Under the pieces are notes generated by a model. The model was not told the origin of the DNA. It saw nothing but the letters and a program-made list of their open reading frames with translations, and ran no database searches. Below are positions 26,693 to 35,451 of a DNA stretch of 64,000 nt, in pieces (position 1 is the first letter of the stretch; every line of letters starts with the position of its first letter). The stretch covers positions 62,001-126,000 of the forward strand of contig NZ_JNZO01000001.1 in the NCBI RefSeq assembly GCF_000717595.1, in the 5' to 3' direction. Position numbers and translations under genes: made by a program. Source of the stretch: Streptomyces flavochromogenes. Lineage in GTDB: Bacteria; Actinomycetota; Actinomycetes; Streptomycetales; Streptomycetaceae.

Positions 26693-27955
26693 ATGACCAG
26701 CAACGACGCTTCCGCCAAGCCCGCGCTCGGCGTGTACTCCGAGGTCGGACGACTCCGCAAGGTCCTTGTCTGCTCCCCGGGGCTCGCCCACCGCCGGCTG
26801 ACCCCGACCAACTCGGACGACCTGCTGTTCGACGACGTGATGTGGGTGGAGAACGCCCAGCGCGACCACGCCGATTTCGTCAACAAGCTGACCCAGCGGG
26901 GCGTCGAGGTCGTGGAGCTGCACGACCTGCTCACCGAGACGATGGCGATCCCCGAGGCGCGGGCCTGGCTCCTCGACCGGAAGATCATCGCCAATGAGGT
27001 GGGCCTGGGCCTGATCGACGACACCCGCGCCTTCCTCGACTCCGTCGCGGCCCGCGATCTGGCCGAGTACCTGATCGGCGGCCTGTCGACGACCGACCTG
27101 CCCGACGCGTTCCGTTCGGGGTACGTCTCCCTGGCACGCGAGGCCACCGGGGTACGCGAGTACCTGATGCCGCCGCTGCCGAACACGCTCTACACCCGCG
27201 ACACCACCTGCTGGCTGTACGGCGGCGTGACGCTCAACCCGCTGTACTGGCCGGCGCGGCACGGCGAGACGCTGCTCATGAAGGCGATCTACGCCTTCCA
27301 CCCCGACTACAGGGACGCCGCCGTCTGGTGGGGCGACCCCGAGCAGGACTGGGGCCAGGCCACCTTCGAGGGCGGCGACATCATGCCCGTCGGCAACGGC
27401 GTGGTCCTGATGGGCATGAGCGAACGCACCTCCCGGCAGGCCATCACCCAGGTCGCCGCCTCTCTGTTCGAGAACGGCGCGGCCGACCAGGTCATCGTCG
27501 CGGGCATGCCGAAGCTGCGTGCCGCGATGCACCTGGACACCGTCTTCACCTTCGCCGACCGGGACATCGTCACGCTCTACCCGAAGATCATGGACTCGGT
27601 CCACACGTTCACCCTGCGGCCCGGCGACAAGGCCCCCGGCGTGGACATCACCGACGAGGGCGGCACCCCGTTCGTGGACGTGGTCGCCAAGGGCCTCGGT
27701 CTGCCGCGGCTCCGGGTCATCGAGACCGGCGGCGACGTGTACGCCTCCGAGCGGCAGCAGTGGGACAGCGGCAACAACGCCGTCGCCCTCGAACCCGGCG
27801 TCGTCTTCACGTACGACCGCAACACCCAGACCAACACGCTGCTGCGCAAGGCGGGCGTCGAGGTCATCACCATCGTGGGCGCCGAACTCGGCCGTGGGCG
27901 CGGCGGCGGCCACTGCATGACGTGCCCGCTGATCCGGGACGCGGTCGAGTTCTGA
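26693..27955 (+). CDS. arcA: Arginine deiminase
   Basis: Hydrolyses L-arginine to citrulline and ammonia. Signatures of the guanidino-modifying fold are complete: [59 protein letters not shown], and the catalytic cysteine in [12 protein letters not shown] (C408). The length of 420 aa is standard. No carbamate kinase or ornithine carbamoyltransferase follows; a terminator comes straight after, so this unit alone would generate ammonia, consistent with acid-stress or nitrogen use rather than full ATP-yielding fermentation. Confidence 0.96.
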   Translation: MTSNDASAKPALGVYSEVGRLRKVLVCSPGLAHRRLTPTNSDDLLFDDVMWVENAQRDHADFVNKLTQRGVEVVELHDLLTETMAIPEARAWLLDRKIIANEVGLGLIDDTRAFLDSVAARDLAEYLIGGLSTTDLPDAFRSGYVSLAREATGVREYLMPPLPNTLYTRDTTCWLYGGVTLNPLYWPARHGETLLMKAIYAFHPDYRDAAVWWGDPEQDWGQATFEGGDIMPVGNGVVLMGMSERTSRQAITQVAASLFENGAADQVIVAGMPKLRAAMHLDTVFTFADRDIVTLYPKIMDSVHTFTLRPGDKAPGVDITDEGGTPFVDVVAKGLGLPRLRVIETGGDVYASERQQWDSGNNAVALEPGVVFTYDRNTQTNTLLRKAGVEVITIVGAELGRGRGGGHCMTCPLIRDAVEF

Positions 27956-27959
27956 CACG

Positions 27960-28003
27960 CGCGAACGGACCGGCCACCCCGTGGAGTGGCCGGTCCGTTC
28001 GCG
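27960..28003. terminator. Strong terminator after arginine deiminase
   Basis: An 18-bp perfect stem (CGCGAACGGACCGGCCAC with GTGGCCGGTCCGTTCGCG) and 8-nt loop, 5 bases after the arcA stop and 13 bases before the convergent DUF1269 gene. Works for both strands. Confidence 0.9.
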
Positions 28004-28015
28004 TGGCGGGGCGGG

Positions 28016-28519
28016 TCAGCCGGTCGAGTCGGGGCCCGCCAGCTGCTCGGCGAGCTCCCGCTCGCTCTCCTCCGACAACGAGGTCTTGAGCACGGTTCCG
28101 CCGAACTGCTCCACGGCCGCGGCGAACCTGTCCTCGCTGACCTGCGACGCCATGACCACGACGGCGGACGAACCGGGTGACAGCAGTGACTGGACCTTGT
28201 CGCGGAACTTGTTGTCGACGCCCATCTGGTTCAGCTTACCGATGAGTCCGCCGACGGCGGCGCCCACCACACCGATCCCCGGCGTGAGGATGATCATCCC
28301 GAAGACCATGCCCCAGAGGGCGCCGGCGGTGGCCGAGAGGGCGGCCTCCCCCTTCCGCCTCGCCGGGGTGTCCACATGGGTCTTGCCCTCCGCGTCCACG
28401 GAGACGACGGCGAGTCCGGTCAGCTCGATCGCATGGCTGTCCCCGAGCTTCTGCACCTCGGCGAAGACCCTGTTCGCCACGGCGCGATCGTCATAGCCGA
28501 GGACGATGAGTTCGGACAT
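28016..28519 (-). CDS. DUF1269 membrane-associated protein, copy 1
   Basis: 167 residues. The N-terminal alpha/beta segment is ELIVLGYDDRAVANRVFAEV, followed by VVSVDAEGKTHVDT. A central glycine-rich membrane-inserting hairpin (ALWGMVFGMIILTPGIGVVG, then AAVGGLIGK) precedes a second alpha/beta part (SSAVVVMASQVSEDRFAAAV) and an acidic tail (EESERELAEQLAG). CAGGAGGAG precedes ATG 28519. It closely parallels the gene at 30401-30889, so this is a local duplication. The biochemical role of DUF1269 is not known to me. Confidence 0.87.
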   Translation of the reverse strand: MSELIVLGYDDRAVANRVFAEVQKLGDSHAIELTGLAVVSVDAEGKTHVDTPARRKGEAALSATAGALWGMVFGMIILTPGIGVVGAAVGGLIGKLNQMGVDNKFRDKVQSLLSPGSSAVVVMASQVSEDRFAAAVEQFGGTVLKTSLSEESERELAEQLAGPDSTG

Positions 28520-28548
28520 ACGGCTCTCCTCCTGTGTCAGTCCTGGCG

Positions 28549-29190
28549 TCAGTACCGCTGTGCCTTGGTGAGCCTCGGGGTGAGCACCGGCTCGGGGGGC
28601 TGCCGGCTGATGACCAACGGCTGCTGGCGTTCGCCCGGTTCGAGGTCCTCGACGCCGACGAACTGCGTCTCGACGACCTCGCCCGAGGGGTTGAGGAAGT
28701 CGACCTGCACGGCGTACGAGGCTTCCTCGTCCGTGTTGTTGGTGATGTTCAGGACGACCGTCAGCACACCGCCGCTGTCCGCGCGGGGCTTGCCGGTCAT
28801 CGCGACATCGCTCAGCGCGTTGCCCGGGGCCTTCACGTCCTCCAGCTCGTCCTCGGCCTGCCGGCGCGTGCGCTCGACCTCCGCGCCGATGGACGCCTTG
28901 CGCTCGGCCTCCCGCGCGGAGGCCGAGGCCGCCGCGGAGGAGGCGGAGGCGCGGGCGGATTCGACCGCGGCCGCCCCCGACGAGGCTACGGAGGAGGGGA
29001 GTTCGCCCGAGAAGCCCGCTGTGTCGGGGGCCGTGGGGCGTTCGCTGACGGCGGGGCCGCCGGTGTCGTCGTTCCCGGTGTCGCAGGACACGAGGCCGAC
29101 CGCGCCGAGGGCCGTGACGACGACGGCCGCGGCCGCGCTCACCGCCCGTGCGCGGACCGCCCGCCTCGCGCGCGCCGATGTGGGGTTCAC
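28549..29190 (-). CDS. Putative lipoprotein
   Basis: 213 residues. The N-terminus is basic (MNPTSARARRAVRARA), then hydrophobic, ending in a lipobox-like VGLVSCD, so the protein is probably lipid-anchored outside. A long Ala/Ser/Glu-rich helical stretch (about residues 75-115, AASASAREAERKASIG) looks coiled-coil. The C-terminal part has a beta-sandwich-like segment LTVVLNITNNTDEEASYAVQ. The start is GTG 29190 with AGAGGA upstream. It lies 29 bases upstream of the first DUF1269 gene and 65 bases downstream of the baeRF gene, in one same-strand block. Confidence 0.8.
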   Translation of the reverse strand: MNPTSARARRAVRARAVSAAAAVVVTALGAVGLVSCDTGNDDTGGPAVSERPTAPDTAGFSGELPSSVASSGAAAVESARASASSAAASASAREAERKASIGAEVERTRRQAEDELEDVKAPGNALSDVAMTGKPRADSGGVLTVVLNITNNTDEEASYAVQVDFLNPSGEVVETQFVGVEDLEPGERQQPLVISRQPPEPVLTPRLTKAQRY

Positions 29191-29255
29191 AGGATGAGTC
29201 CTCTTCTCGTGAGCGTTCGTCGTCAGGTCGGTGTGCGGTCTGGGCGCGGTCGTCG

Positions 29256-30350
29256 TCAGTAGCGCAGGACGCCGGCGATGCGGCCCATGTCGAGCAGGGT
29301 GTCGTCGCGGACGAACTGGACCTCGGCACCGGTGTCGAGGGCCCGCTCGACGATCTCGTCGACCATGTCGTCCCGTGACTCGGGCTCGGAGGGCTCGGCG
29401 GGTTCCAGATGGCCGCCCTCGTCGCGTACGACGGTCCGGTAGTGGTCCTCGACGGCGAGCAGCCGGATCCGGCCCTCCTTCACGGCCTGCCACACCTCGT
29501 CGATTCCGCCGGCGAACTCGCGGCGCCCCCGGGCGGCGTCGAGTTCGGCCAGGACGGTGGTCGCGGCGGCGTTCTCGCGAGCGACGCGGGCGGGTTCGAC
29601 GGCCTCCTGGACGGCGGTGGCCGGTCCCTTCGCGAGCCCTCCGTGGTGGACGGGTGTCGCGCCCGGCTGGAGGGGCCCGGTGTCCTCCAGGAGCGCGAGG
29701 GCGGCGGGTTCACCCAGCACGTACAGCGGGCGCGGAGCGGAGGCGAGGACGGCGCGCAGGGCCGTGTGCGCCTCGCGGAGGAACTGGCGGGTGGCCTCGT
29801 CCTGGAAGGTGCTGGGCAGGTCGCCGATGCGCTCCTTGCGCTCCGCGTCCGGGTCTTCGAGGCTGCGGGTGAGCGGGAAGCCGTCCCCCGTGTGCTCCGT
29901 GACCCGCTCGGGGCTGCCGCTCCACAGCGAGACACGGTCGGCCGAGACCGCGAGCGCCCAGGAGGGCTGCTCGGCGGCCTGGGCGGCGACGAGGTTCCGG
30001 GTGAGGAAGGTGTCGGCGATGACGACGCGCTCGGGGACCGACCGGGCCACCGTCCACACGTAGTGCTCCCCCGGGGCCACGAAGATGACCAGTCCGTCCT
30101 CGGCGTGCGCGAGGTCGGTCTCGGCGACCGCACGGCTCAGCTGGTCCATGACGTCGGCGCGCCGTTCGCGGGTCACCGCCGGGTCGTCCTGGATCGCCTT
30201 CTCCGCCGCGGCCACGAGGTTGCGGAGGCGTACGGGGTCCTGGGTGCTGTCCGGCTCGCGGCGGTGGGTGGGCATCACGAGGGACACCGCGGGGTACGGG
30301 CGGGGCTGTCGCAGCTTCGCGAGTACGTCGCTGCCGAGCGCGGGGACCAT
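29256..30350 (-). CDS. baeRF-type (archaeo-eukaryotic release-factor-like) protein
   Basis: 364 residues, soluble. It resembles the bacterial eRF1-like families: an N-terminal domain beginning PYPAVSLVMPTHRREPDSTQ, with LVIFVAPGEHYVWTVARSVP and ERVVIADTFL; a central part with RPLYVLGEPAALALLE; and a C-terminal eRF1-domain-3-like segment (DEIVERALDTGAEVQFVRDD then GRIAGVLRY). Members are thought to bind ribosomes, but no function is established. A ribosome-linked protein between two DUF1269 genes is a recurrent-looking stress-type arrangement worth comparing across genomes. Confidence 0.75.
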   Translation of the reverse strand: MVPALGSDVLAKLRQPRPYPAVSLVMPTHRREPDSTQDPVRLRNLVAAAEKAIQDDPAVTRERRADVMDQLSRAVAETDLAHAEDGLVIFVAPGEHYVWTVARSVPERVVIADTFLTRNLVAAQAAEQPSWALAVSADRVSLWSGSPERVTEHTGDGFPLTRSLEDPDAERKERIGDLPSTFQDEATRQFLREAHTALRAVLASAPRPLYVLGEPAALALLEDTGPLQPGATPVHHGGLAKGPATAVQEAVEPARVARENAAATTVLAELDAARGRREFAGGIDEVWQAVKEGRIRLLAVEDHYRTVVRDEGGHLEPAEPSEPESRDDMVDEIVERALDTGAEVQFVRDDTLLDMGRIAGVLRY

Positions 30351-30400
30351 GAGGGAGCCTTCCTGACGAATTCCGGCGGTTCTGCCGTGGGGCGGGCCGG

Positions 30401-30889
30401 CTACTGGGGGCCGGCGAGCTGCTCGGCCAGTTCCTTCTCGTCCTCGTCGCTGAGCGAGGTCTTGAGGACGGTGCCGCCGTGGGGCCGCATGGCCACGGTG
30501 AACTTGTCGTCGGTGACCTTCGAGGCCATGATCACGACGGCGGCCGAACCGGGCTTGAGGAGGTCCGCCACCTGCCGGCGGAACCCGTCGTCGACGCCGG
30601 ACTTGCTGATCTTCCCGACGAGGCCGCCGAGGGCGGCTCCGGTCAGGAGTCCCACGCCGGGGAGCAGGAAGAGAAGACCGAAGATGGCTCCCCAGACGGC
30701 GCCGGAGGCGGCGGAGACACCGATGACACGGCTGTCGGTGTCGACGTGGGTGCTGCCGTCCGCGTCGACGGAGACGACGGCGAGACCGTTGAGATGCACG
30801 ACGTAGTCGCGCTGCAGCTCCTGCACCGTGCCGTACGCCTGCTCGGCCACCTGGGGGTCGTCGTATCCGATGACGATGAGCTCAGCCAT
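30401..30889 (-). CDS. DUF1269 membrane-associated protein, copy 2
   Basis: 162 residues, collinear with the protein at 28016-28519. Shared features are the N-terminal ELIVIGYDDPQVAEQAYGTV, VVSVDADGSTHVDTDSR, the glycine hairpin (AVWGAIFGLLFLLPGVGLLT, GAALGGLVGKISKSG), AAVVIMASKVTDDKFTVAM and LKTSLSDEDEKELAEQLAG. Start ATG 30889 has GGAGG upstream. As the first gene of the block it may lead transcription of baeRF, the lipoprotein and copy 1. Confidence 0.87.
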   Translation of the reverse strand: MAELIVIGYDDPQVAEQAYGTVQELQRDYVVHLNGLAVVSVDADGSTHVDTDSRVIGVSAASGAVWGAIFGLLFLLPGVGLLTGAALGGLVGKISKSGVDDGFRRQVADLLKPGSAAVVIMASKVTDDKFTVAMRPHGGTVLKTSLSDEDEKELAEQLAGPQ

Positions 30890-31073
30890 TCCCGCCTCCT
30901 GGGAGAAGGGGCCATGAAGTGTCATCGTGTCCCGATATGTCCACCCTCGCGACTCGGTGTTCCCCTCAACGGGCGTACGGGGTTCACCCGGGCACGCCGC
31001 CGCGCGACCCGATGGTCGGCGGCTGTCGGGTCGCTCGGCCACCGGTGGCCGGCAGCGGTCCGGATCGTCGGGA

Positions 31074-31655
31074 CTAGACCCGGTTCAGCGAGGCCAGCTC
31101 CACGTCGACGGCTTCGCGCAGGAGCGTGCGCGCGTGGTCGATCGCGATGCCGCCGCTCAGCCAGCGCATGCTCAGGCCTTCCAGGAGGGCGGTGAGGCGT
31201 TCCGCGGCGGCGGCGAGCGCGGCCGCCGGCGCCATCGGCTGCACCTGCCCCAGGAGCGCGGCCACTTCCTGCACCCAGACCAGGGTCGCCCGCGCGAGGT
31301 CCTCGCGCAGGACCGGGTCGAAGACGGCACTCGCCCGCAGCTCGCCCCAGGCCGAGCTGTTCTCCCGCACCTCCGGCGTGTCCTGGAGTTCCAGGAGGAG
31401 GACCTCGTCGAGCTCCTCGCGGGCACCGAGGGGCTCCTCGTCGGGGTCGCGCTGCGTGGTGTACCGCTCGGCGCGGTCGTTGATGAACTCCAGCGTGTGC
31501 CGCAGGATCCCGGTCCGGTCCTTGAAGTGGTAGTAGATCAGGCCGGTGGAGACCCCGGCCTCCGCGGCGAGTTCCTCCACACGCAGGCCGCGCACCCCGC
31601 GCCGGGCGATCACCCGGGCGGCCGCTTCCAGGATCTGAGTACTGCGAGACGACAT
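31074..31655 (-). CDS. TetR-family transcriptional regulator
   Basis: 193 residues. The N-terminal helix-turn-helix (ILEAAARVIARRGVRGLRVE, then AEAGVSTGLIYYHFKDRTGI) is typical TetR/BetI. The helical C-terminal ligand domain follows. It is divergent from the agmatine deiminase gene, with the inverted repeat at 31865-31882 between them, so it probably controls the downstream deiminase. The ligand is unknown. Confidence 0.92.
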   Translation of the reverse strand: MSSRSTQILEAAARVIARRGVRGLRVEELAAEAGVSTGLIYYHFKDRTGILRHTLEFINDRAERYTTQRDPDEEPLGAREELDEVLLLELQDTPEVRENSSAWGELRASAVFDPVLREDLARATLVWVQEVAALLGQVQPMAPAAALAAAAERLTALLEGLSMRWLSGGIAIDHARTLLREAVDVELASLNRV

Positions 31656-31864
31656 GCCCCGAACCCTATCCGCTCCCTTCCTCCGGACGTCCGGAGGAGG
31701 TCAGCAGGTCAGCGGGTCAGGGGGCACCGTCGCGGCTGCCCGATCGCACTCTTGATCATTCTTTCGGAATCCATGGCCCCGCAGGACTCGGAGTGGCCCG
31801 ATCGGCAGCCCCGGAAGCGAAATCCGACAGGGGGGAGCCAGGCCCACCAAGCCCTCCACTCGCT

Positions 31865-31882
31865 TGACTGAAAATCCAGTCA
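31865..31882. promoter_or_regulatory. Candidate TetR operator
   Basis: TGACTG and CAGTCA arms separated by AAAATC form an 18-bp inverted repeat in the 399-bp gap between the divergent TetR gene and the agmatine deiminase gene. It lies in the AT-richer part of the gap. The rest of the gap shows nothing else I can support. Confidence 0.55.
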
Positions 31883-32054
31883 GTGTCAGAGTGACGCCAC
31901 GGCCCACCCCCACGCGCATCCGGGTACCCCGACCGTCTCCGCACGCCGGTCACCCGTGTGAGGCCCGGCCCGCGAATCCGCCGCGCCGCGCGCGTCTCGT
32001 CTCGATCCGCCCGCCGCCGCTGGATAGTTCGCCTGCCCATGATCGGAGCACAGC

Positions 32055-33238
32055 GTGTCCCACGCCTCCCCCGCCCGCCGCACGGCCCTGCGCGCCTTCG
32101 CCGGCATCGGCGGTGCCCTCGCCTTCGGCGCCGCGGCCTGCGGCCCCGGTGACTCCACGCCGTCCGGCGGCACCGACGCCTCCACCCGCCCGGCCCCCGG
32201 CTCGGCCGGCCCCGCGTCCGAGGGGGGCGAGCGCCGCTTCGGCGCCGAATGGGACAGCCACACCCGTACGTTCATGTCGTGGCCCGCGCTCGACTCCGTC
32301 TGGGGGGAGGACCTGCCCTCCGTACGCGAGGACATCGCCCGTATCGCCCGAGCCGTCGCCGAGTACGAGGCCGTCGTCATGATGGCCCGGCCGGCCCAGG
32401 TCGCCGCGGCCCAGCGCGCCTGCGGCTCGCAGGTCGAGGTGATCGCGATGCCGGTCGACGACCTGTGGGCCCGTGACACCGTGCCCGTCTTCGTCGAGGA
32501 CGGCGGCGAGCTCGTCGGGGTGACTTCAACTTCAACGGCTGGGGCGACAAGCAGGAGCACACCAACGACTCCCAGGTGGGCCGTCTGCTGCTCCGCCGGT
32601 ACGGCATCCCCCGCGAGGTGGCACCCCTCGTCGCCGAGGGAGGTTCCTTCGAGACCGACGGCGAGGGCACCCTGCTCGTGACCGAGAGCTCGATCGTCAA
32701 CGACAACCGCAACCGCGGAAAGACCCGGGACCGGATCGAGGACGAGCTCATCGAGACCCTCGGCGTCGAGAAGGTGGTCTGGCTGGCGGGCGTCCGCGGC
32801 GAGGACATCACCGACGCCCACGTGGACAGCCTCGTCCGGTTCACCGCCCCCGGCGTGGTCCTCCTGGACCACGCGTCCCCCGGCTCTCCGCCGGACTCCT
32901 GGTCCCGCTCGGCCGACCAGGCCCGTTCGGTCCTGGAGAAGGCGACCGACGCGCGGGGCCGGCGCTTCGAGATCATCGACCTGCCACAGCCCGACCTCGA
33001 CCGGATCACCGGCGAGGGCGACGACTTCGTGTCCACCTACGCCAACTTCTACGTCGCCAACGGCTCGGTCTTCATGCCCAGGTTCGGTGACCGGACGGCC
33101 GACGACCGCGCCAGGGGCATCCTCCAGGAGCAGTTCCCCGAGCGGGAGGTCGTGCAGGTGCAGATCGACACCATCGCGTCCGGTGGCGGCGGCATCCACT
33201 GCGCGACCCACGACCAGCCGGGCAAGCCCGCCGCCTGA
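32055..33238 (+). pseudogene. Agmatine deiminase-family protein with lipoprotein signal, frameshifted
   Basis: Hydrolyses agmatine to N-carbamoylputrescine (PF04371 family). The N-terminus is a Tat/lipoprotein-type signal (RRTALRAFAGIGGALAFG, AAACG lipobox). The first part covers GAEWDSHTRTFMSWP and DDLWARDTVPVFVED. The second part, in another frame, covers RRYGIPREVAPLVAEGGSFE, ESSIVNDNRNRGKTRDRIED and the catalytic-Cys region SGGGGIHCATHDQPGKP. Adding one G near 32522 would restore VGVDFNFNGWGDKQEHTNDS between the halves. An exported agmatine deiminase is unusual; most are cytoplasmic. Its neighbour is a divergent TetR gene. Confidence 0.8.
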
Positions 33239-33292
33239 CCCGCCCGCCCCCTTCGCCACGTCTTCGGTTCTCTCTTCCCCTGGAGCACGTTC

Positions 33293-33963
33293 GTGTCCGT
33301 CAAGCGACGTCAACCACGGTCCCCCGGCGGACCGCTGAGCATGGGACTCGTACTCCTGGGCGTCGCGACGGCCGCTCTCTGCGGGCTGTGGCTCCAGTTC
33401 GGCGAGCGCCAGGACCTGGACACGCCCACGCCGCCGGAGGCCGGGCTCCGGACCGGATCGACATCGACGCCTCCGTGCAGCGCGTCGACGCCGCCGGCCG
33501 GGAGCTGGTCCTGCGGGTCCTCGTCACTCCCCGCGGCGCGCTCGCGGAGGCGGGGGGCATCTCTCCCGCCGAGAACCTGACGCTCCAGACCTCCTCGTCC
33601 GTACGCGGGGACCTCACGTTCCCCGCCCACAGCCGGATCGCGACCGTCGACGTGCCCGTCACGCTGACCGGCGGCCCGATCACGGACCATCCGTTCGACG
33701 CGTACGAGACGGACATGGAGTTGCACCTCGTGCGGCGGCGCATGGGGCTGACCTGGCCGGCGCTCGGCTGGATGGCGGCCACGCTGTTCGCCCTGGCCGC
33801 CTTCCGGAACACCGCCCCGGGGGCGCCGCCGATCGGCAGTCTCCTCGACTACCTCGCGTTCTTCTGGGCCGAGACGCTCATCGCGTTCTGCGTGATCGTG
33901 GTGGTCGTCCGGGCCGTACGGGCGGAGGACCCGCCGCCACCGCGCGGCGCGCCCGTCCCCTGA
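33293..33963 (+). pseudogene. DUF4436-type membrane protein, frameshifted and apparently shortened
   Basis: The first frame (GTG 33293) gives an N-terminal membrane helix (MGLVLLGVATAALCGLWLQF) and then breaks up. The second frame carries RIDIDASVQRVDAAGRELVL, DVPVTLTGGPITDHPFDAYE and C-terminal helices (LGWMAATLFALAAFRNT, FWAETLIAFCVIVVVV). A one-base deletion between 33438 and 33455 would explain the shift. In addition, the stretch usually found between the PFDxYE segment and the last helices seems missing: ELHLV is followed directly by RRRMGLTWPALGW. So the gene looks doubly damaged. The family call is from memory of its layout. Confidence 0.65.
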
Positions 33964-34107
33964 GGCGAAGCCGTGCGTGAGCCGCCGGCGCCGACCGTTC
34001 CGAGACGCGGCCGGACGGCGCTGTCGTCTGCCCCACACGGGCGGGTCTCGCGCCGTCTGCGGAGTGTTCGCCCCGGGTCGCCCACCCGCCCGGACATAGT
34101 GCGGGGC

Positions 34108-35358
34108 ATGACGCACACCCCCCTCTCGCCGCGCACGCGCACGCGTGCGCGGTCCCGCAGAGCCCTGCTCTGCGCCGCCCTCCTCGCCCTCACCGTCCAG
34201 ACGACGGCCGTCGCGCCCGCGCTCGCCGAGGGCCCCGGCGGCCGCGGCCGATCCGACTGCGTGCGGACCGAGGGCCACCTCGACGGGAAGGCCCGCAAGG
34301 TCCTGGACATCACCCGCAAGGCCAAGAACGACCTCCGGCTGAACGCCGTGCAGGTGCGGGTCACGGTCGACGGGCGCGAGGTCCTCACGGACGCGCTCGG
34401 CGAGTCCATGACCGGCGTCCCGGCCGAGCCCGGCATGCACTTCCGCGCCGGCTCCGTGGCCTTCGCCCATATCTCGACGACCCTCCTCAAGCTGGTCGAG
34501 GAGCGGCGGGTCCGGCTCGACGACACCGTGGAGCGCTGGCTGCCCGACCTGCCCAAGGCGAACCGGATCACCCTGCGCATGCTGGCGTCCAACACCACGG
34601 GCCTCCACGACTACGTCACCGACCCGGAGTTCCTGAAGGAGCTGGTGGCCCACCCCTTCCGGGCGTGGACCCCCGAGCAGCTGGTCGCGTATCCCCTCCG
34701 CCACTCCTTCTGGTACGAGCCGGGCACGAGCTGGAGCTACTCCCACGCCAACTACGTCTACCTGGTCGAGGCACTGGAGAAGATCACCGGAGTACGGATC
34801 GACCGCCTGGTGAGGGAGAAGGTCACGGGGCCGCTGGAGCTGCGGAACACGCAGAACAACTTCACGCCCGACATCCCGCGCCCCGTCCTGCACGCCTTCA
34901 CCTCGGACCGCGGCCTCTACGAGGAGTCCACGTTCTGGAACCCGTCGTGGACCACCGCGCCCGGCGCGGTGATCACCACCGACATCTGTGACCTGGCGCG
35001 CTCGGCGCATGCCATCGGCAGCGGCGAACTCCTCTCGCCCCGCTCGTACCGCACCCTGCTCGACCCGGGCACGGTCGGACTCGGCGGCGGGACGGCGACC
35101 TGTCCCGCGACGATCTGTCTGAAGCAGACCGAGGCGGCGCACTTCGGTCTCGGCGTCATCGTGGTCAACGGCTGGATCCTGCAGAACCCGTCGTTCTCGG
35201 GGTACGCCGCCATCCAGGCGTACCTTCCGTCCAAGCGTCTCGCCATCGCGGTCTCGGCGACGAAGACGGCGACCACGCCCGACGGCAACCAGGCCGAGGT
35301 GGTCGCCGAGCGGATCGCGGCCGCGCTGGCCCCGGGGGACCCGCTCGCGATCGACTGA
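34108..35358 (+). CDS. Secreted beta-lactamase-fold protein (serine hydrolase family) lacking catalytic motifs
   Basis: 416 residues with a signal peptide (ARSRRALLCAALLALTVQTT up to APALAEG). The fold is that of the class C beta-lactamase/DD-peptidase family: LDDTVERWLPDLP, NRITLRMLASNTTGLHDYV, FWYEPGTSWSYSHANYVYLV and EALEKITGVRIDRLVREKV. However, the SxxK site reads FRAGSVAFAH (Phe where Lys is expected), the YxN motif reads YSH, and the third motif region reads LQNPSFSGY without a clear HxG/KxG. It may be a pseudoenzyme, or belong to a divergent subgroup with altered chemistry. The start ATG 34108 is taken at the signal peptide. Confidence 0.85.
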   Translation: MTHTPLSPRTRTRARSRRALLCAALLALTVQTTAVAPALAEGPGGRGRSDCVRTEGHLDGKARKVLDITRKAKNDLRLNAVQVRVTVDGREVLTDALGESMTGVPAEPGMHFRAGSVAFAHISTTLLKLVEERRVRLDDTVERWLPDLPKANRITLRMLASNTTGLHDYVTDPEFLKELVAHPFRAWTPEQLVAYPLRHSFWYEPGTSWSYSHANYVYLVEALEKITGVRIDRLVREKVTGPLELRNTQNNFTPDIPRPVLHAFTSDRGLYEESTFWNPSWTTAPGAVITTDICDLARSAHAIGSGELLSPRSYRTLLDPGTVGLGGGTATCPATICLKQTEAAHFGLGVIVVNGWILQNPSFSGYAAIQAYLPSKRLAIAVSATKTATTPDGNQAEVVAERIAAALAPGDPLAID

Positions 35359-35382
35359 TCCCCGGGCCTCGCGGTCCGGACC

Positions 35383-35411
35383 GAGGCTCCGCCGCCCATC
35401 GGCGGAGCCTC
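35383..35411. terminator. Terminator between serine hydrolase and SRPBCC gene
   Basis: A 12-bp perfect stem (GAGGCTCCGCCG with CGGCGGAGCCTC) and 5-nt loop between two convergent genes. Confidence 0.8.
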
Positions 35412-35451
35412 ACGGCCGCGGGCCCTCCGGCACGGCGACGGCTCCGGCGGT

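Noticed and set aside
24424-27186. 920-residue open frame on the minus strand
   Set aside because: Antisense to nhaC, arcD and arcA; composition is low-complexity Glu/Arg/His/Gly and no motif is present.
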